From Verrucomicrobiota bacterium (GTDB lineage: Bacteria; Verrucomicrobiota; Verrucomicrobiia; Verrucomicrobiales; Akkermansiaceae): a stretch of 6,186 nt of DNA. Under the pieces are notes generated by a model. It had not been told where the DNA came from. It did no database searches and worked only from the letters and a program-made list of their open reading frames with translations. Positions within the stretch are counted from its first letter, which is position 1. Each line of letters opens with the position of its first letter. The position numbers and the translations under genes are program-made. Positions 4,991-6,186 of the stretch are shown in pieces. The stretch spans positions 1 to 6,186 of the forward strand of contig WBXE01000143.1 in NCBI GenBank assembly GCA_008932955.1, given 5' to 3'.

Positions 4991-5030
4991 TCATTCCTCC
5001 AGGACGAGTTGTTGCGAGACATAGGGGATG
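4989..5030. repeat. Right copy of the 42-bp direct repeat (3' end of the large gene)
   Basis: This segment covers the stop codon and last 12-13 codons of the minus-strand gene and matches 3986-4027 at 37 of 42 positions, in the same orientation. It is the functional copy, because the reading frame continues from it through the large gene. The two copies start 1003 bp apart and bracket the lipoprotein-lipase segment. Confidence 0.75.
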
Positions 5031-6186
5031 GGATAAGCCGTTAGCCAGACTTCCGAGCTGAATTGTCCCAAGGGGATTTTCGGGTTGCCCTCGGACTCAA
5101 ACTGCAACACCACCGCATCAATGGATTTGCCGAGCATGGCTTCGCTCACCGGGAAAAAATAGCTGAAGTTGCCATCCGGATGACCGTTGCCGGTTTCCCA
5201 TGGGTTGGCCGGATAGGCCTTGGCACGGCGCGGGGCACCGATCCAGCGGCCATCCACTCGCAAGGCGGCATAGGCACCATCGCGCCCGTGTTTGCCGTTG
5301 CATGGGATCACCAGATAGGATCCCTTGGCCGCTTCATCAAGGCGGAATGTCCCGCTCCAGGCCCGCTTGGCAGGTGCCTTGGCATAGTCGGCGAAAACGT
5401 TAGATGCACGCCAGGCGCTTCTATCAAGCTGGACGCCTTTGGCATAGCCGATGGCCTCTCCGACATTGAGCGCCTTACCGGGGATTTTAATATAGCGCAG
5501 AGGGCCGAGGCCTTTGGGCAGATCGCAGATCACGCGGTTCACTTGGATGGTCTCCCACTCTTTGGTGCCTGAGAAGCTGCCTTTCAACACGCTGGCTTGC
5601 GCCGGAGTTTCAGCTTCGATGCGCGTCGCCACCGCCGTCCATGCCTGCAAATCCGCCGATACGAAAATTTGTTGTGGAGTGAAACGCTTATCGACGTTTT
5701 TGAGCAACAGTTGCTCGAGCGGGGTGGGGCTACCCATATCAATGCGGAGCGCGCCCTGCCAGATAGCGTCCTGAGTGAGGCGGAAGAACGTATCCGGCTT
5801 GTCGTCAAACAGATAGCGGTCCCACACGCCGCGCTCGGCGAGGAGTTTCTGGCCGAAAAACTCGTCGCGGGACGCTTGTACCTGCGGGATGCAGGTGGGG
5901 CCGGAGCGCATGATCGAACGGATTTCCATGGCGTTGTTGTCGGCGGAAAAACAGGTCGCTTCATAGAGCGCAGCGGCATCGGCCGGAACCTCCACCGGCT
6001 TGAGCTCGATGAGTTTTCGATGCCAGGGCTGCTTAAGCGCCTTGCCCGGGAACACCACTTCCCGCGTCTCTCCCGCCAGCAAGCCGGCGGCCGGTCGGCC
6101 TTCCAGGGTGGCTTTGGCAAACCTGCGCGGCTGCGGCGGCAAGCTGACCTTGGCGCTGGAGCCGGGCATGCCTAACAATTTGATGA
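4991..6186 (-). CDS. C-terminal part of a large protein with a discoidin-like (F5/8 type C) domain; partial
   Basis: The last 397 codons of a gene whose start lies beyond the right edge: the frame is open through 6184, and the TTG/ATG codons near the edge are not convincing starts. Counting from the codon at 6178, residues 1-60 look like a beta-rich module. Residues about 115-235 fit the discoidin fold pattern: WDRYLFDDKPDTFF, then GALRIDMGSPTPLEQLLLK, then IFVSADLQAWTAVATRIE and LRYIKIP. Such domains usually bind carbohydrate on secreted or surface enzymes. A further module (250-395) holds DRSAWRASNVFADY, IPCNGKHGRDGAYAALRVDG, a Tyr/Phe-rich NFSYFFP and the end VWLTAYPIPYVSQQLVLEE. I do not recognise the full protein; a glycoside hydrolase, perhaps alpha-galactosidase-like, is a guess. 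Its final codons are duplicated at 3986-4027. It converges with the lipase, 174 bp away. Confidence 0.75.
   Translation of the reverse strand, partial: IKLLGMPGSSAKVSLPPQPRRFAKATLEGRPAAGLLAGETREVVFPGKALKQPWHRKLIELKPVEVPADAAALYEATCFSADNNAMEIRSIMRSGPTCIPQVQASRDEFFGQKLLAERGVWDRYLFDDKPDTFFRLTQDAIWQGALRIDMGSPTPLEQLLLKNVDKRFTPQQIFVSADLQAWTAVATRIEAETPAQASVLKGSFSGTKEWETIQVNRVICDLPKGLGPLRYIKIPGKALNVGEAIGYAKGVQLDRSAWRASNVFADYAKAPAKRAWSGTFRLDEAAKGSYLVIPCNGKHGRDGAYAALRVDGRWIGAPRRAKAYPANPWETGNGHPDGNFSYFFPVSEAMLGKSIDAVVLQFESEGNPKIPLGQFSSEVWLTAYPIPYVSQQLVLEE

Noticed and set aside
5063..5572. Plus-strand open frame of 169 codons
   Set aside because: Antisense to the same minus-strand gene; no ribosome site and no recognisable domain.
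5597..6175. Plus-strand open frame of 192 codons
   Set aside because: It lies entirely antisense to the minus-strand gene, which shows a recognisable discoidin-like pattern and continues out of the window. The plus frame has no family motif and is a GC-rich shadow.
1..6186. CRISPR array, transposase, integrase, toxin-antitoxin or defence operon
   Set aside because: No regularly spaced repeats and no protein with motifs of these systems were found in any frame.

Overview
The window is about 60% GC and looks like chromosomal DNA from a Verrucomicrobiota-type bacterium. That placement rests on the style of several proteins (a xylose-isomerase-like TIM barrel beginning at 'AFSSCWNN', a small one-helix protein of the kind found beside ECF sigma genes, a large secreted-type protein with a discoidin-like domain). 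It is an inference from memory of protein families, not a search result.

Layout. A complete tRNA-Cys (GCA) lies on the minus strand at the left edge (15-89). Next, on the plus strand, come a sugar phosphate isomerase/epimerase-like TIM-barrel gene (378-1310) and an Rrf2-family regulator (1387-1848). Convergent with the regulator, on the minus strand, is a two-gene unit: a PduO-type cob(I)alamin adenosyltransferase (2956-2375), followed 3 nt later by a collapsed NnrS-like membrane protein (2371-1889) carrying a nonsense codon, frame changes and a large internal deletion. Divergent from the adenosyltransferase is a small one-helix membrane protein (3115-3504), which resembles the partner of an ECF sigma factor but has no sigma gene beside it.

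From 3505 to 4163 there is no convincing gene. This stretch holds a run of three hairpins (a REP-like element), a 9-bp tandem repeat, a 10-bp palindrome, and a 42-bp fragment that is a second copy of the 3' end of the large minus-strand gene at the right edge. The two copies are in direct orientation about 1 kb apart and bracket a tiny putative lipoprotein (26 aa) whose stop codon overlaps the start of an alpha/beta-hydrolase lipase (4241-4816). The right part (4991-6186, minus) is the C-terminal 397 residues of a larger protein with a discoidin-like (F5/8 type C) region. Its start lies outside the window.

How the parts fit. The plausible functional link on the left is an Rrf2 regulator (the family includes the NO sensor NsrR) facing an NnrS-like gene (NnrS genes are typical NsrR/NnrR targets). 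Here the effector gene is broken and the regulator's usual three-cysteine cluster pattern is altered, so this may be a decaying NO-response module. On the right, the lipase segment bracketed by a duplicated gene end looks like an acquired or rearranged segment. No CRISPR array, transposase, integrase or complete defence system is visible.
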